Part shown: positions 1 through 14,484 of the stretch, one piece after another
How the letters are laid out: the number at the start of each line of letters is the position of its first letter
How positions within the stretch are numbered: position 1 is the first letter of the stretch
Assembly (NCBI GenBank): GCA_905250075.1
Contig: CAJNOP010000393.1
Location: 124,001 to 188,000 of the forward strand
Direction: 5' to 3'
Source: Rotaria sp. Silwood1
Lineage: Eukaryota > Rotifera > Eurotatoria > Philodinida > Philodinidae
DNA: 64,000 nucleotides
Notes under the pieces: generated by a model
The model's database searches: none
What the model saw: the letters and a program-made list of their open reading frames with translations, nothing else
Told to the model about the DNA's origin: nothing
Translations under genes and position numbers: made by a program

Positions 1-78
1 TATATATACACATAAAAACGAAGCAAATTAGATGATTGCAATTATAATCGGAAAAAGAAGGAGGAAAAAAAAAAGACA

Positions 79-3000
79 CTAGAAATGATCAACAAGTATA
101 GAGACATTAGAATTAGTTACATGATTAATTCCATTTAATATCATTGATTTATCTTGTCGATTATTTGTTGAACCATCTTAAACAAAATATAAACAAGAGA
201 ATTATTGTTCATTATATTTACACTCAAACTTACTTTGATTAGCACCATGAAGCATAAGAGCTAATTGTTGAGAATCTGTTCCAGCACAATGTGGTAAAAT
301 TAATTCAACTGGTTTTAAAAATTGTACACCATGTGGACCACATCTAACAATAGGGCTTAATAAACGTTCACCTTGTTTAGCATTAAATTTTGGAATATTT
401 GATCCATCTTGAGAAACTTGAAAATAAATTTCTTGTTGAACACCTTCTGGTATAGCACCAACTGGAACAGATATTGATACACCTAAAAAATTAATTTATT
501 TTTCATATTAAAATTGAATAAAATAAATGATTTGAAACCTGTCAAAGGACAAGATAATTTTCCACCAAAATAATCTATTACACCACGAGCACTACCGATA
601 ATATTACATTCATCTTGTACTGAATATGACCTTGAAAAAAAAATAATATTATAGAAAATTATTCGATTAAACAAGAAAGAAAATCAAACAATAAGCAAAG
701 CACATGCTATGAATTCTATTTTACAAATATAAAATTGTTATTTTAAAGAAAAAAAACAATATTTGAAAATAACTTCTACCTTATTTCACCAACTTCTTTG
801 ATATTTTTATCTTTTACACTTAATGTTGATGATGCTGATGAAGATGAAAGAATAGTCTGTTGTTGTTGATGTCCAATAAAAGATCGATCATCATGAGTAT
901 AAACACGTGGTTTTTGTAATGGAAATTCACTGTTTTGATAAAGATGTCGATTTGTTGATGGTTGTTGATTTAAATTTGTTGTTGTTGAAAATGATTGTGA
1001 TTTTGAATTTTCTGATGGAAAAACAGAAGCAATTGATGTATGATTATGTTTTTTACTTGAACACATTTTTTGTTTTAATAAAGATTCTGTACGTAATTTT
1101 TCATTAGAATTCATTAATGGTGTTTGTTCATTACGACGAACAGTATCCATTGATGTACAACGCATTATACGATAGGATGGATCAATATTATTACTATAAA
1201 CATCCATACCATTCGAATACGATGGTAGAATTGTTGGTCTAGATGATGTAGATGATGAAGGTCTAAAATTGCGATAAATTAAAAAAAAAAAAGAAACATA
1301 TAAAATGAATTTCTATCGTACCTATTCCAAGTAGCATAACCATTTACAGGAATATTTTTTTCTCTCATTGTCATAGTTGATTTATCAGTTGAATTTTTTC
1401 TCATATTATGTTGAATAGATCCTCCACTATCACTTGAACTTAGTCTGTCATTTGTGTGTACCGTTCGAAGTTTAGGCGCAATAAGTGGTCGTCTTGATGA
1501 TATTCGATTTATTTTTCCATTTATGGAATTTGATGATAAATCGCTGAAGAGAAAATAAAATGAACGTGACTATAGCATGCAAACTAACAAAAAAAAAGAA
1601 CACAAGTATGTACTTAGTTTCGTGTGTATGTGTTTTAACAAAAGGTGCTGGAATAAGCTTAGCAGTGCTGTGTGTATTAGATGAATTTTCATTTTCAAAA
1701 TGATTTTTATACTTTTCTTGTTCATCTTGTTGATATAAACGTTGTAAACGATAAAGATCATCTTGTTCAACATGAGTTATTGAATCAGGACGATAAATTT
1801 GTTGTCCATTTGTTGTTGTTGTTGTTGAATGATATGAATGATGATGATTTATTGAAGAATTTCGATCCTACAAAAGATTTTCAAAAATTCTTTTAGAATA
1901 ACAAAATAAAAATTTATTTACAATATTATATTTATCTGCACGAAATAAATCAACATTATTGTTAAGAGTTGATTCAAAATTATTATTTTTATTATTATCA
2001 TCAATAGTTTTTATATATGATAATGATCTTTGATAAAGACGTGCATTATTTGTTGTTGAATTGGAATGTATTAATCCTGATCGATGTTGTTGTTGTTGTG
2101 GTTGTTCACCATTTGTTGTTGACATTTCTGTTACTGAATGACTACGATTTGGTAATGATATTGTAGAATTTTGCATAAATGTACTATCTAAATAATGAAT
2201 TTAAAACAATGAAATTTGTTTTTTTTTTCTTTACTAAAAATTATAAATTACTATCATCTTCTTCTTCTTCTTCTTCATCATCATCTTCAAAATCATGATG
2301 TGAATCAGTTGAATATGAACGCTAAAAACAAACAATAAGAATTTTTAAAAAAACAAAAACAAAAATTTTCATTGTTTTTTACAATTTTATCTCTTGGAAA
2401 CATAACAGGATCTGATGCAACTCGTTGTAAATAATTTTTTCCTTTTCTATGTTGTGTATTCATCATATCAGAATCTGGACTTGATTCATCTCGAGTACAA
2501 TTTTCATCAGAATAACTTTGTCGTGTTGAAATAAAATATTCATCAGAATTTGGTAAATCTTTATCAGCTGGTCGATCATCACTCATCCATACGGGTTGTT
2601 CTTGTTCAATTTCAATTTGTGCTTTTAATGTTTTATACCAATTTGCTGTTGAATCAAGTTTTATTATTGATGTAAATAAATATGAAAATAAAAATTCTAA
2701 ACGTTCAGATGACTCAAATAAACGTCGAGAAGATTTTTGATAAAGTTTGCCATATTCATGACGAACTTGTTTTATTTGTCGACGATCAGATGCTTTAAAA
2801 TAAATAACTATTGGATAACATTGAGCATAATTTAATTGTTCTACAGCTGTTGGTGTTACATCCAGTAAACAATGACGATTCTACAGAAAATATAATGAAA
2901 TCAATTTACAAATAATACAAATGATAAACGAGATAATCTAAATAATAATGCACATATCACAATACTAATACTATATTGAATTATTATGGATTTTATTTCT

Positions 3001-6000
3001 GAAATTTGATTTCAAAATAGTTGTATTTAAAACATATTTCTAAAGCTCAATGAAAATTAGTATTCGACTACTTTTGTCACTTTTCTCTGTATCCACAGTA
3101 GCATTGCGTTGAATTGATTCCGGACTCACAAGCGGCGGACTCTAGTTATCTGAGAAATGTGTAAGGTGAGCCAGTCACCAAATACATAAAAACCGGAAAA
3201 AATATCAAATATTAGAGATTTATAACATCGAACTCTGTGTTAGTTACTACAGATTAATGACAAGAAGCCTTAAGCCCTTTGAGAACAGAGTTGCTCTTCG
3301 AAGAAATAATAGTTTCAGAAAACTCTGAAATAGGGCATACATTCACACACACATTTATGGTTTTATAGGTTTTTTTTTCCATTCCTATTGATAACTCTGA
3401 AACTAGTTCACTTATAAAAGATATGGAGAAGTCAGTTACTAGTTGAATTAAGATGAAAGCATATGCATGGACATTCCACTCCCAAATGATGAAAATAAAA
3501 TTTTAGAATCCTTAGTAATAATATTCAACAAGTCTTAAAACAATCACTCTTAATACAACTTTGATTTTATGTAACTTACTCGTTGAATAACGTTTTTGAT
3601 ACTTTGTAATTTAATAACATTAGCTCGTGCCTTTGTTGGAGATTGTGTTTCAATACCTAGTAATAAATAATTTATGAAAATCGATTCACAAAATTAATTC
3701 GTTTTGAATTAAACATTGTATTAAATTTCATATTTTATTTGAAATATTAGAGTATTTACAATCTTTAACTTACGAGGTAATTCAAAAAGATCAGGATGTT
3801 CTTTAAGTAAACGATCTCGTGCAATATCAGCCAAAGGACCAAAAAGAACCACAGGACGAATAATGGTAACTATTATAAAAAACAATTAAAATAAATTTTG
3901 ATCATACTGATCAATTTACCAGCTTTGAGCACAACACGTTCATATGCAGGAAACTTCGAATTGGTCAATGCTAAAATGAAATCAAAGGAAAACATTTTCA
4001 AAAAAATTGTTTTTTTTTCTCAATCGTTTTTAAAAAAAATATATTAAAGCGTGGCCATTAAGCATAATTAAAATACTATTCTTTTCATAATATTTCCTGC
4101 TACCAAAGCATCCGCAGTTAGGAAAAAAATAATTATGTAAGTGATTATGATAAAAAATAAAATCATATACAATAACTTACGCCTCCAACAAGTAACTTTA
4201 GCTATAAGTGTATAGGATGAATAGAACTTTTTTTTTTCTATATATAAAATAAAACAACAAAAAGAAACATACCGAAAAAAGAATCTTCTTTTAAATGATG
4301 TATTGAAGAAACTGAACGTGATCGTTTATCGCTAAATTTGGATCGTAATTTACGTTTAAATGATGGTTGTTTAGATTTGATTAAATGATCAAGATTTGGA
4401 GCAACACTTGCTAATTGTTCCGCTCTATAAAAACATTTAATTTTTATAGATAATAACAGTTCCTTCTTTAATAATATACCGTAATTTATTTGGTATAGCA
4501 CCAGTTATTTTTGTTTGTGATGGAGGTGCATTTAATTTAGTTGCAACCCAATAACCCACTTGACCATTATAAAGTGTATCAGTCACATGAAAAATATCAT
4601 TTACACGAATTGATAATTCTTCTTCGTTTGCTGTATTATAAGTAAAATGAGCACTGCAAAAAAGAAAAACGATTGATTACAAAAGGAAATGTTTTTTTAT
4701 TTTTTCATTACCGAATATAAAATGAATCACCACCAATATCAGCTAATAATTGTTCATATTCTTAATTTAATCAATTCAAAAAAACAAAAAAATAATATTT
4801 TAAAATTCAAAAAACAAAAAAAAAAAATCAAACAAACCATGACGTAAATTAGCTACAATCATATTCACTTGTAATGTTTTCATATTCATCAAGCATAAAA
4901 CAGCTTCTTCACGTGTTAAAGTTGTAAAATCGATATTATTCACCTAAGAATAAAGAACGATGCAAATTGAAGATAAGTGTCAGAATTCAATATAGAATAA
5001 ATTAGTCTTTACATATTTGAATAGAACTATGTAATCATATATTACATCATAAGAACAGATCATTAGACTTTGATTTTTAGAACTGACTATCATTAAAATC
5101 AGTATCCATCATGTATTAATCAACTTTTCTCGTATTATTTCTTTAACAATAATTAAATCATATAAAACTTACACTAAATATTTTATCGGCAACAAGTAAT
5201 CCTGCTTTATGTGCTACACTGTTTGGTTGTACTTCACAAATAAATAATCCATGTTTATCACCACCTGCTAATCGAATACCCATACTTGTTGTATCAGTAA
5301 AAAAAGATACATATCTTGTTCCAGTACTATATTAATAAAATAAAAATAATTAAAACAAAATATGAAAGAATATTTTGTTTGTTTTTATTGATTTATATAC
5401 TTTGATCGTATGAAATCATGACGATTAATTGATGGTCGTTCGAATATATGTTGATTATAATCGGCTTGTAATTCTTTACGAGAAGATGATGGTCGATCAT
5501 GAACAACAATAGGCATTAATGTTACATCTTGATGATTATGAATTCCATTTTCTATTGCTAGAGAAATATAAGATATTAAAGAAGAGACTGAAAATTTTGT
5601 TATCTTACGATAAGATAATAATTTATCATGATTTGATTTATTAGGTATAACAAAAAGAACAAGTCGTTCTTTAGCTTTATCAATTAATTTTTGTGCTTCA
5701 TGTAATGTTAAACGATCAACAAGTGTTTCATTTATCTTAAAAAAAATGATTTTTTTAATTATTATTATTATGTTTATTTTTCATTATTAAAATACAACTA
5801 TTTACTTTTATAACTTCATCACCTTCATGAAGATTCATAAATTTATCATCATTTTTATAAGGAATTTTTTTAATGAAATATCGACAACCGAGAACAATAC
5901 CAAATTTTTCATCTTTACGTGTTTTATTTAATATACATTTAACAGGTGGTTGACTATCTGAGACAATAACAGGATGTTTTCGTCGTCGAACAATCTATAT

Positions 6001-7248
6001 TCAAATAATTCATGCCTATTTATAAATTATGAATCAAAGAAAAAATTCAATTACTAAATTAACAAAATCAGTTGATTCCCGAATTAATTTTAATGCTGAA
6101 TGTTCCATATGACGTGTAACTGGGTGACCATTAACACTTAAAATTTGATCATTTGGACTGATTGTAAAAGAAATATTTATTGAGTCTAGTGTTTTTTTTT
6201 TTAATATTAAATACATATGAATACTTACAAAAGTTTTCCATCTGCAGGTCCATTTTTAATAACTTCGCAAACAATTAATGATTGATTATCAAATTGATTT
6301 TCATCATGATAAGAAATATTATTTCGTTTCAAATCAATCAATTTATTTTCATTACTTCCACCACTAATCGCTATACCGAAACCATGTAAAGGTGACTAAA
6401 TAAAAGAATGATTTCTTTCTTTCTCTTTTACTTGCTATCATAAATCAATATCTTGAACGAAAGAAAGCCGCCTTCAGGGTGTTAGTGATTCAATTGTCAC
6501 CTGTTGCTTGATTACGTGAACATTTTACTATAGAAGACCCGCATAACGGCACAAAGAAAAAAATCAATTTCAACACGATAACGTTAAAGGGATTATCATA
6601 GAGAATTGATCAATTTAAAAAAAGCAACGACAAACTTACTCTGGTCAATGTAACTTGAATACAATCAAATGTTTCATCGTCATTTAAACTAGTTCTATTA
6701 TTATTATTATTATTATTATTATTGTTATTGTTGTTGTTGTTTTTATTGCAATTGTTATTGTCGATCTACCAATACAAATATAAATAGAATAAAAACGTGT
6801 AAAAAGAAAAGCTTGGACACACAACGAGGACAAGTAAACAGCACGTACATTCATATGTAGACAAAAAGCCCAATGGCTAGTCCATTTTGCACGTTCGAGA
6901 AGAATACATGATCAAATATCGATTACATTTAGGAACTAACAAAATAGAACATTGATCTTCTTCATCCTTCTCACATACAATTCAAATATTCTCATTTCTA
7001 TCAGTTCAAAACAATATTCAATTTTATCATGTCAAACAATACAAATTCAATAAGATTATCAATTTATGTATAGATAACAGAAAAAAAAAATCATAGTTCA
7101 TCATTTTTTCCTTTAATCTTTTTCTATAATGAAACAAAATATACGTACCAAAGACATTTGAAAAAACCGTTCTTGATGAAGTATTGTTTAATAAGATATC
7201 AACCAACGTTGACGAATACTTTTGAATCGTTATGTTTTCGGTAGTCAA
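79..7248 (-). CDS. TJP1: ZO-type MAGUK scaffold (tight junction protein 1 homologue), multi-exon
   Basis: Scaffold that links junctional membrane proteins to the actin cytoskeleton. Reading down the minus strand the exons encode PDZ1 (about 6395-6030; [12 protein letters not shown] carboxylate loop), PDZ2 (about 5990-5550; [15 protein letters not shown]), PDZ3 (about 5330-4850; [16 protein letters not shown]), an SH3 domain (about 4740-4500), a guanylate-kinase-like domain (about 4400-2590) lacking the GxxGxGK ATP loop, as is usual for ZO proteins, a long Gln/Ser/Asn-rich disordered linker (about 2580-700), and a C-terminal ZU5 domain (about 640-79). The ZU5 is unmistakable: [30 protein letters not shown] and a last residue run SILVDHF before TAG at 79-81. 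This is the complete ZO order. Introns are mostly 50-100 bp; the largest is about 0.7 kb (about 2880-3580). The exon before PDZ1 (6636-6765) carries an Asn repeat. The true first exon is unsure: the ATG-bearing open stretch 7149-7248 ends on a possible donor but its phase does not fit the 6765 acceptor, so the gene may start elsewhere. Confidence 0.93.
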
Positions 7249-10200
7249 GGTCTTTATGTGTGAGAATAAATAAGAGACGAGAAGACCCTAAACAAAAGGA
7301 TCAAATTCGCCTTATGTTCAATGCACTTCGTGTAGTAGTTGACGATCGGACAATACACATGGAGGGGGAGAGAGAAAGGTATGTTCAATGTTGATAATCG
7401 GCTGAACAGGAAGAGGAAAAGTTCACCTCTTTCTCTAACCGCAGTGTCCGAGAAGCGAAATAATCATTCATTCTTCTTTTCCCTATTCATACATTCGTCT
7501 GTCGTACACAACGGTCAACGTTTTTCTTTTATATTTTATTCTATATGACCGATAGCACGTGATTTGATAATGATGATGTTGATTTCAATAAGACAGTGAA
7601 AAATATTCACTCACCTTTTCTTTTGTTTTTTTTACTAAAATTCAAAGCAATAGTATCGAATTAAAGGACTGATATAGTCATGTACACTGTAATTATTTCG
7701 ATAGTAGGAAAAAAACACCACTCCGTTCACTTTGTACTCCTGAGAATAACATGCATAAAATTTTTCGTGTTCTGTCCAAAATGAGAATGAAACAGTAACA
7801 GCAGTACAGCAATAGAAACACTAACAAGATGAAAGAGAAAAAAAAAAAAGATTTCTTCGTTGCTTGTACACCAATAACAACACATGTTAGATGAAAGAGA
7901 AAGTAAGAAACAGGTGCTCTTTTTTTTCTTGTATTGCTTATTTGACAACTGATGGCCATCGAAATTTTGAACAAAGAATTCGGTAATTAGAGATAGTAAT
8001 CGAAAAAAAAAATGTTTCTTTACGTCCTTCAACTTTCAATTTAATAGAAAGAGAAAAGAATATTATTTTATATAGAAGTTTTGTTCTCATTTTTTTTCTT
8101 TTTTTTGATGGCTATATTATATATAAAATAGATTTATTAGTTTAAACGATTAATAAAATATAATAATTACATCATACATTTTTGTAAGTCAATGATTGAA
8201 GGATAAATTTATCAATATTTCGTTTACCCGATAAATTTAACATTTACTAGGTAAATACATGATTTATATTGTAGCTTACACTCGATAATAGTAACACTAT
8301 TGATCAAAACAATATTTTATTGATAGGCATGTTCGAAAATCAATACGTGATATAATGAAGAAAAAAAATAGTTTCTGACATTTAAGTAAAAAGCAAAAAT
8401 ATAAAATCATATAAATATGTATGTATATTTTTTTTTCGCTTTCGTTCGACTATTAAATTAACTTTGTCTTAATGAGCGATACATTAATTGATCATTAGTT
8501 TTCGATCAATCACACTATCGAATCATATTTTATGATCATGATTTATCTATACTTGATTTACTTGAGTTGATATGCGTATCTAGGGAAATAGAAAGAATGA
8601 ACTTGTTAATTTTATATAGAAAAGAATATTGTTTGAAAGAGGATTGTGTGACAAATACAATTTAACGGATTAAATATAGAATTCAATAGAAAAATCTCTT
8701 GTTCTCACATCATTATTGACAATGAACCATTGAGATATTTTTCTCATATAATTTATTTATTCAAATACAGATTTATACAATAAACATTTTGTATTGTGAC
8801 CGAATATATTCTTGAATAGTTCGATGTTTATGATCATAAATGATTGTTTATTGTGCATATTAGTATAACAACATTCTGTGAAGATTGTCGAACACTTAAC
8901 AATTTTTAATCAACAAAAACTATTATTTTATCACGTATATGTATACACGACATTATTTTTTTTCAAACAATGAGTATAAGTATGTTAACGTGCAAACTGA
9001 GATTCCATTCAGTCTCAGGATTGATGTAAGTGAATCTCGGAATGAGAGAAAAATTTATGTGTTAAGATCTAAATTAGTCTATAGATTGATATAGTATTCA
9101 GATTCTTTTTGATGAATTGAAAGAGAGAGAGAGAGAACAATGGCATGTCAATTAATAGAAACATTAATCAATGAATTAAGATTCAAGTGGTTATGAATTG
9201 TTTTTCATTGAAGTAGTTCTTATGTGTAAAAACATCCGTAACTTCACATATTCAAAGTAAATTGATCAATTGATAATGATATTTATTGAAATACTATTAA
9301 TTCGTTTCAAATTATCATCAACAACAGCCTGAATATGATATCGATCTAAAGACTTACTCGAGTTTTCATATAAATTTTCCTTTCAATCTAATATTGAACG
9401 TTGCGGTTCAGTTTGAATGCTAATATCTATATGAATAACAAGGGCACAGAAATGAAAGTAACTCACTAAATAGATAATGGAAAAAAAATCTTTCTATAGA
9501 ATTTAAGAGAGAAAAGAAGAGAAGAACAAATTCATCTGAACATATTAGAAAACAGAACACATGCGTATCCACATCAGACAGCAGAACAAATGACTATATA
9601 AATAGAACACACATACATGATGGTATGGCAACACTTAGAAAAAGAAATAGACGATGATGACATCATCTAAGAATTCTTTCATTAATAAATTAATTAAATC
9701 ATTTTTAATATCTATTAAGAAAAATAAACATTTCATAACTTGATCTTATCAATGTTTGATAACATTCTGTAACGTTCTGATATGATACAAAATATATGTA
9801 AACAGTGTATGCATGTCTGTTATTATATATGAATATTAATGTATAGAAATTTATTTTGATAAAAGATAAGAGAATATTTTGATTGTTATCAAATTAATTG
9901 ATATTATGATAAATCAATTTATGAAATAGTATGAAAATGTATCTAATTTAATATTGTGATAAACTTTAAAAAATCGAATGTAGTTATTTGTTGTGGATGA
10001 CTTTGAAACTAATTAAATATTATATACACTGTCTATCAACTGTTATCTATCGATCTACATCAGATTAATCAATAGACTATGTGTGTGTGTGACACGTTAA
10101 GTTCAAATCACATATTCGCTTTAAATCTTTTATTTATTCAAATTCAATAAAATCCACATCGGAAAAAATGCGTTTATTGGTTTATAAATGATGTGTATCT

Positions 10201-10535
10201 ACAATATTGATTTTTAACGATGCAAATAACGATAAAAGCAGATCAATTTACAAATATTCTATCCAATGCTATGAAACATCATGAAGATTGTAAAAAGTAA
10301 TATGAATTGCTAAAGAAAAGAATCATCAGTAGATTATTGAACAAAATGAATATCATTTCAATGACTTTCGCAATTATTCATAACCTTTAATATTGCTTTC
10401 AACATCATCAAGTAAATGAAATTTAAATTGATCATATCTATAAAGAAAGAACGAATAGATGAACATGAAAGCAATATTGTTATAACCTGAAGGTATCTCT
10501 ATACTAGTCTTTGTACAATTTACTATAGTGCCGCC

Positions 10536-10566
<31 letters not shown>

Positions 10567-12643
10567 GAAAGTAATTTAAAAAATGCTATGTACTTTGATT
10601 GCTTGTTTTTTGAACACAATAATCGGATGAAACCATGAAACACAAGCAAAAAAACGGAAGAAGTTTGTACAATTTTCACACAAATATCTTTAGACAAATA
10701 TGAGCTATACAATAAAGATTATATTTATAGAAAGCGATGAGAAACATTTCGAACCCTAAGGCTATGAAAAGAATACTCATAAATCATCGTATATAAATAT
10801 CTTGCACATTTTCTAAGTATAATAACTATAATGACGATCACCTTGATTATAGCTTGAGTAATATCCACATCAACCATGAATATATGGGACTGATTGCACT
10901 AGGTAATGTATGCATATATGAAATCAGAGTAAAAGAGGCTTAAGATAGAACATCTCTTTTGAATATACAATTGAACTTTGTAAGCATAAAAGTAAATTGT
11001 CTACAGCGCTAATTATCGTTCTTTTGAAACTCACTAGCAATGATTATCAGTTAAATATGGATGTTCGTCATAAGCTAATCACTCATGTATCATATACAGC
11101 GTTAATCGTTCTTTATAATGCATTTACCTCCTTTTTTTTGCCAGAAAATTCAAACCAAATTCTTCTATATACTTTCTTATCGGAAAAGATTAGAAGACAA
11201 TATCATTTAGAAGTATTATTTGATTAATTGTATAATGTCGATATAAGTTCTTTTTTTGCTCTCATAGGATGAAAAGTCTGTGCCAAAATCTAAGATTTGT
11301 TACATTATTATGATGTTCCATAAATTTTCGAAAAGTGCAATGATATTTTGATATCGACAATAATTTAGAAATATTTGAGAATCATTAATAGAATTCTAAA
11401 TTCTCTTACTTTATAAGCAATACCTTAGCTACTCGGTACATTTGAGTATCCGTGATTTTGCTTTATAAAAAATGAATAACACTGATTTATTGCTTATAAA
11501 TAATCGCTCTTGTCAAAGTCATTCTATTTATATAACTCAAATTCCCATGAAAAAATAACAGATGTTGTCATGTGATACTTAACTGTTCAGATTTGTTAAA
11601 TATTGAATGATTTACTTTGAAAAGGTGCTATCTAGGTGACCGGAACAGTGCGTTAAAATAGTTCATGCATTCATTATACATAGTATCGTGAAGACTTTTT
11701 TTGTATTAGTGTATGATTGAATTCATAACTGATTAACATTTCTCAGTTGAACGATCATTTTTCAAATTTTGTTCATTGAACGTGATAAACTCAGCTATAA
11801 CTGATTAAGCATTCGACATTCGTTTTGTTAAGATGAACTATCTCATCAAGTAAATTGCACAATGAAACAATAACATTTTCTCCACTATGATTATATCATT
11901 GAATAGAATGAAGTCTCTAGTTTATTCTACGAAAAAATTTTCTTTTGAAAAATTTTTATAATTTTTGGAAGGTCTGCTATAAATTATTCGGCTTCCTATT
12001 CGAAAGAAAATTTTAAAAAAAGTTTTTTATGCATTAACATGTATCAGGATCAAAAACGTATTAATAAAGTCATGACAACTTCGAAATACTTCAAGCTCTG
12101 TCAGTTTTAGAGAGAACTGAAACATTCAGGTTTGATAACATGAAAACTCAACTCAGTATGGATTGTTCAATAGAAGAGAACAGACTGAATCGATTTATGT
12201 TCTTCGTCTTCAAAATTAATTACAGGCAGGAACAATTAGTTGTTAATTACAATTAGTCTATTGTACATGTTTTTTGAATAATCTTAGTTTTTCAAAGGAA
12301 AGACTAGGTCGAAGTTTTTTGGGAAGATACAAACGTGTAGAGGATTGAATTCTCTACGAAAGAAAGTGTTTCACTACAAGATAATAACTAGCACTGAAGA
12401 TGATAAGACCTGATCTTTTAATGTGTAATTTTCAACGTAGGAGCAAAAATGTTTTGTTGTGTAAGTTATTAGAAAAGGTTCATCATTTCTTCTTCCCATC
12501 TCATATGCAAAAATGCATTTGAAAAGATTGGGCATTATTCATATTCAGCAAAGCTAGTTATCGTGTGAGATCCTTCATTTCATAGTTTAGTGCTGCTTCA
12601 ATAAGTGTTTTGCTCTGACTAACTTTTCTGTCGAGATTTCACG
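7249..12643. other. Gene desert between ZO gene and GPCR
   Basis: About 5.4 kb of very AT-rich sequence with frequent homopolymer runs. I see no exon chain, no RNA gene and no terminal-repeat element here. The open frames at 7339-7548, 7693-8032, 10374-10712 and 10997-11227 have low-complexity Phe/Ile/Leu/Lys content and no recognisable motif. It probably holds the 5' region of the ZO gene at its left end. Confidence 0.6.
10537..10562. repeat. AAT trinucleotide microsatellite
   Basis: About nine uninterrupted copies of AAT/ATA in the desert upstream of the GPCR. It is a simple repeat and gives the overlapping minus-strand frame a spurious poly-Ile run. Confidence 0.85.
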
Positions 12644-12757
12644 ATGGCAGTCGTCAACGGAGAAGAAATCTATGCTAACATTGTTCCAGACCATGAAGAT
12701 TTTATCGCACCCCAAGATTACAGCGGATTTCATTACACTGTCTGTGGTACAATATAG
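12644..12757 (+). CDS. Orphan 37-residue ORF, GC-richer than surroundings
   Basis: ATG at 12644 opens a 37-codon frame ending in TAG, beginning MAVVNGEEIYANIVPDHEDF. The composition is protein-like (acidic, mixed residues, few homopolymers) and the codons are more GC-rich than the flanking DNA, unlike the random AT-rich frames nearby. The last codons read GTACAATATAG, so the frame could also be a first coding exon ending at that GT. No following exon is evident before the GPCR at 13417, which has its own start. I do not recognise the peptide. It could be a remnant exon of a lost gene, a short peptide gene, or chance. Confidence 0.3.
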   Translation: MAVVNGEEIYANIVPDHEDFIAPQDYSGFHYTVCGTI

Positions 12758-13416
12758 ACATGCGAAATCAGAAAAGTGTCAGAAAAGTCATTTTTGAGCT
12801 CGAAGAAAAAAAGCTGTGTTTTCATCGTAAATCCATTTTATTAAGATTAACCAATTTTTGGGTTGCTGCTTGCGATCAGATTATATTGAACTCTATTTGT
12901 AATCAAAATATCAAGCAAAACAATTAAAGTTGATGTGCTTTTTGTTTGATACCGAAACTTCTTACAACTACTGTATCTATAAAAAATCATATAGAAATCC
13001 ATTTAAAAAGGATTTATTAAGACTAAAAACAGATGTAGAGTTTATTTACGCACTCTATTATATTCAATTAAACAGATCAATTTCGTGAAAAACTTGAAAT
13101 TTTATCAGACTACGCAGTAGAACCTTTAAGATGACCTAAAATATAATGGTATGCATGCCCTATACTCAAAATAATTAAATGTGATTACATAAAGCAAGAA
13201 ACTGCAGTGTCATTATAAGAATTAAGTTGATGCAAGACAAATTAGACAACGATGAGGCGGATAATGTTGCATGATGAGAAATAAAATACAGCATCTACCT
13301 ATCTTTACTTATTCTAAATTTTTTTCACTTTATTTCACGGTAACTCATTTTTATGCTGTCAACGTCAAGAAATAACGAATTATTTTGAACCTTATTATTT
13401 ATAACATCAATATCAG
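12758..13416. other. Upstream region of the GPCR, nothing recognised
   Basis: AT-rich sequence without an open exon. It presumably carries the promoter and 5' leader of the intronless receptor that starts at 13417, but no distinct motif can be assigned. Confidence 0.5.
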
Positions 13417-14484
13417 ATGACTACAGTAGTCAATGTCAGTTCGGAAATAAACAACTTTCATAGCCATCAACATCTAAAATTAATAATCAATATTTGTACT
13501 CTATTATGTACAATATTCGCAAGCATTGTTTCAATACTCGTCATCGTTTATATTTGTATATATATTTTACGACAAAAGAATTTTAAAAAGTCAACAAATG
13601 TACCTCTACTTCTTACATGTAATACATGCTTAGCGATTATTTGTTCGAGTGCTACACTTACGCTCATGGTATTATCAAATATTGGTGGTGATATCAATAT
13701 TTACATTCTTAAACGAATAAATTATTGGGCTTGTCATATACGTGGTTATCTACATTTTGTTTTTCTCAATTCAATCTATCTATCTTATGTACTTCAGAGT
13801 GGTTTTCGTCTTTTACGTATTGTATTTCATAAATATAAATATTTACGAACAATTTATTCGTTTTCATTTTTTATTCTCGTTCAATGGATTGCATCATTTC
13901 TATTTATTTTACCTATTTTGATTGGAGATCATAACTATGCATCTTTTGTTGTCTATTTACCTCAAGAATTTTATTGTAGTGTTCCTATTACTAGTATTCG
14001 AGGTACTATATTTATAATACTTAGTGCATATTTCATACCATTATGTTGTATTGGTGTAACTTATTTGTGGATTATAATTCATGTCCAATATAGAAACAGA
14101 CAAAGTATGTTGATACCTATTTCAGTTCAACGTAAAACTAAACGTGATAATATTATCATAAAACGAATTTGCATAGTTATGATTGTCCTTTCATCATTAG
14201 GAATAATACCATGTTCGTTTGTTATTGTATATATTATGACTAATTACTTGCATTGGGCATCCTATCGTGTAAGTTGGATGACAGTTTCTATATCATTTGC
14301 ATTAATTACTCTATCATCACTTTATGTAACACCTCAAATATATAAATCAATATGTATTATGTTCAATCGTTCTCAAAAAAACCAAAAATATCATCATGTC
14401 TTTTCTTCGATAAGTCACAAACATAAAATACAAAAAAAGACTGAGAATTCTGTTTTTCAACAGAATATGACAAGTACGGCCTAA
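13417..14484 (+). CDS. Intronless seven-transmembrane receptor (rhodopsin-like GPCR)
   Basis: A single 355-codon frame. Hydrophobic segments fit seven membrane helices: TM1 about residues 20-52, TM2 62-88, TM3 104-128, TM4 143-168, TM5 about 190-222, TM6 about 243-272, TM7 about 280-302, followed by a basic tail. A Cys at the top of TM3 (YWACHIRG) and one in the second extracellular loop (EFYCSV) could form the canonical disulphide. The expected DRY triad after TM3 is replaced by FRL in QSGFRLLRIV, and TM7 lacks a clear NPxxY (it has YVTPQIYK), so coupling may be atypical. I associate intronless, divergent receptors of this style with large bdelloid families; the ligand cannot be told from sequence. 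The ATG at 13417 gives a short extracellular N-terminus with one NVS sequon. Confidence 0.85.
   Translation: MTTVVNVSSEINNFHSHQHLKLIINICTLLCTIFASIVSILVIVYICIYILRQKNFKKSTNVPLLLTCNTCLAIICSSATLTLMVLSNIGGDINIYILKRINYWACHIRGYLHFVFLNSIYLSYVLQSGFRLLRIVFHKYKYLRTIYSFSFFILVQWIASFLFILPILIGDHNYASFVVYLPQEFYCSVPITSIRGTIFIILSAYFIPLCCIGVTYLWIIIHVQYRNRQSMLIPISVQRKTKRDNIIIKRICIVMIVLSSLGIIPCSFVIVYIMTNYLHWASYRVSWMTVSISFALITLSSLYVTPQIYKSICIMFNRSQKNQKYHHVFSSISHKHKIQKKTENSVFQQNMTSTA

Noticed and set aside
7693-8032. Phe/Leu-rich minus-strand frames of 93 and 101 codons
   Set aside because: They arise from A/T homopolymers, overlap each other in different frames and show no motif.
10374-10712. 112-codon minus-strand frame
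   Set aside because: It runs through an AAT microsatellite and has no recognisable domain or splice partner.
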